A DNA stretch of 64,000 nt from Alnus glutinosa (Eukaryota; Streptophyta; Magnoliopsida; Fagales; Betulaceae): positions 21,749,628 to 21,813,627 of the forward strand of contig NC_084897.1 in the NCBI RefSeq assembly GCF_958979055.1. Direction: 5' to 3'. Each line of letters starts with the position of its first letter. The first letter of the stretch is position 1. The position numbers and the translations under genes were made by a program. Below, in pieces: positions 62,022-64,000 of the stretch. Below the pieces are notes generated by a model. That model saw only the letters and a program-made list of their open reading frames with translations. It searched no databases and had not been told where the DNA came from.

Positions 62022-64000
62022 CGCAAAATAAGGACAACCAAATGAACATGAAGAACGGAGATAACGGTTTTGGCAGAGAAGGTGGGCGCTGAGCCTCAGA
62101 GGAAGACCAAAGTTCTAAAACCATAATCTTGAAAAGCTTATTTATAGAGAAGAAAAACTAATTAAATGACAACAATGTCCTTGGATTGGTCTTGTTAATA
62201 CAATAGACACCCGCTCCAGCTTAAAAAAAAAAAAAAAATTGCAATTGTGACAAAGCATGTTTATCTTTTATTAGTGCATCTCCAGTAATAATAACCAAAG
62301 TAGCTATTAAAAAAATCTAACTCTTAACTTTAATTATTGTTTTTTCTATACTCTCTCCTGGCCTTAGAATAACTGTTTTTTTTTTTAAAAAAAAAAAAAA
62401 AATGTAACACTAATATTTTTGTTATTTTGGATAGCACTTGACCCATTTTTCGTAAACCCTAATAACATTGGATTAAGCGAAAGGAAATAATAATTTGTGG
62501 GTCAATTGTAATTTTTTAACATTTTAAGAACAAGAATAGGATCTTCTCCATTTCAAGTGAAATGGAGAGAAGCCAATCCCTTGTTTTACAATGGGCAAAA
62601 TTGTCAAAACTATTAGAATGACAATTATGCCCCTTGTAAAACAATGTACCGGCTCCTCTCCATTTCAAGTGAAATGGAGAAGTTCCGGTTTCTTGGAATT
62701 AAGGAGTAAGTGTAGTTTACCACTTTACCACTTACTATATTTATCAACTTATTATTAAAAATTGAAAAGAATTAAAGAAAACTTTCTTTCCAAATCTATG
62801 ACTTAGTTTAATGTCAAAACCTTTACGGAAGAGAAATATTAAATTCTATAATTCTATTTAATATTTATTCAACAAGGTTGACATGGCCTTTTCAATTAAC
62901 CATTGTTAAATTAATCATTGTTAAATTTATTTTTTAAAAAAATAAAGATATAATAATTGATTTGAAATGCCAAGTCAATATCATGGGACAATTGTAGAAT
63001 AAAAATATAGTATCTAAAGTTACTCCATACAAAAATGTATCAAATATTTGAGATGGGAGTAAGATTATGGAATAAGTCCAATACTAAAGTCCAAGTTTCA
63101 TAGGGGAAACAAAAAGGAGCTCAAAGTCTATAATTATAATTATAATGCTAAATAAATTAACAAATGACTAATTAGCATCGCGGTATCATAATCAATTCAT
63201 CAAAAAAGTCTAGACTCGTTGAGCAACATTTTTTAAGATAACTAGGAAAAAAAAAAAAAATATTAACAAACAACTCAAAACACAATACTCACGAAATATT
63301 TAAAACTATTTTTCCTTTTATATTACATCACAATCAAAAGACAAATATTACTCTCTAAAAAAGTCTTTTCCACAAGAACCAGACTCAATTTCTTCATTAT
63401 GTGTTGATTCCATTGACTTGTCTCCAGGCTCCACTTGTTTAATCAAAACTAGCATTTAAAAATGTCAAACAATTCGTTTCTTTTATTCTCTGCCACTTTA
63501 TTCTCCTTTGTTTTCTCAAGTCTCAACCTTTACGCGAATCTACCAAAAAAAAAAAAAAAAAAAAAAAGTGTCAGATTTTAATGATTGTCATCTCATATAC
63601 AAAATTCTTAGTGGGGCTATAATACCGAGGCAAACAACAGCCTGACCTTTTTTCCAGAGATAGCTCTAAACAGCCCTTGTTTTGTCTTTAAACTTTTTCT
63701 AATGGGAAAAAAAATAAAGCTTACTAATAAACCCATTATAGAAGCATACTGAGTGACTTAGGACCTTATCCTATTATTACTTTTCAGGAAATTTAATTTC
63801 TAAACACAGTTTACCATAACACCTTCCTCTTATATTATTGTTTTTGTTACTCAATCTCAAGTCAATGAACATTTGTTATTTCATTTATGCAGTTAGTTCA
63901 CTCACAATTTAGTTACCAATCTCTTGATAGGAATGACAAACAAACGCTACTCAAATGTCAGAGAGTTACTAACAAATTAAAAATCAACCATACTAGAGGG
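61045..64000. other. AT-rich end of window, no gene seen
   Basis: Contains A tracts at 61984-62019 and 63544-63567 and the inverted repeat at 62533-62700. No coding similarity recognised on either strand. Confidence 0.5.
62533..62700. repeat. Small inverted repeat, probable MITE
   Basis: Near-palindrome CTCCATTTCAAGTGAAATGGAG occurs at both ends (about 62548 and 62658), with TTGTTTTACAA and TTGTAAAACAA inside. No target duplication found. Confidence 0.6.

Overview
This is a window of nuclear DNA from a flowering plant. Spliced eudicot-type genes (SWEET sugar transporters, MCTS1/Tma20, ribosomal protein eL18, a PMEI gene cluster, plant carboxylesterases) sit in AT-rich DNA full of plant transposons (CACTA, hAT, MULE-type MITEs, LINEs, LTR fossils). 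A woody eudicot is likely from the overall look of genes and repeats, but the species cannot be named from the sequence.

Left part (1-36.7 kb): two copies of one segment lie in tandem. Copy A is about 719-25.65 kb and copy B about 26.37-35.57 kb. Each holds, in order, an LTR-like fossil, a carboxylesterase (CXE) pseudogene on the minus strand, an intact six-exon SWEET16/17-type gene on the minus strand, and a copia-type fossil. Copy A is much longer because a 15.9 kb CACTA (En/Spm) transposon (1655-17585) entered it. Copy B keeps the matching empty site with one copy of the 3-bp target ACC. The CACTA element carries both standard genes, a TNP2-like transposase (minus, 9486-13910) and a Transposase_24/TnpA-like gene (minus, 5190-9128). 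Both are decayed and both are interrupted by hAT-type elements; a third hAT-type element sits in its subterminal repeats. A further partial copy of the copia/repeat part lies at about 37.87-39.49 kb.

Middle (40.4-49.0 kb): a head-to-head pair of translation genes. MCTS1 (minus, 8 exons, 181 aa) and RPL18 (plus, 5 exons, 187 aa) share a 515-bp intergenic region with a telo-box and site II (TGGGCY) motifs typical of plant ribosomal protein promoters.

Right part (50.3-61.0 kb): four single-exon PMEI-domain genes in tandem on the plus strand, each secreted, each with a duplicated promoter containing the same motif and TATA tract. The DNA between them holds a LINE fragment, hAT-like relics, a CACTA-like remnant and two MULE-type MITEs with perfect 9-bp target duplications. 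From 61.0 kb to the end no gene is seen.

I did not find a novel multi-gene system. The strongest points are the paired empty/filled CACTA site, duplicated intact SWEETs beside independently dying CXEs, the decoy exon fragment in one SWEET intron, the divergent translation-gene promoter, and the PMEI array with a conserved promoter motif.
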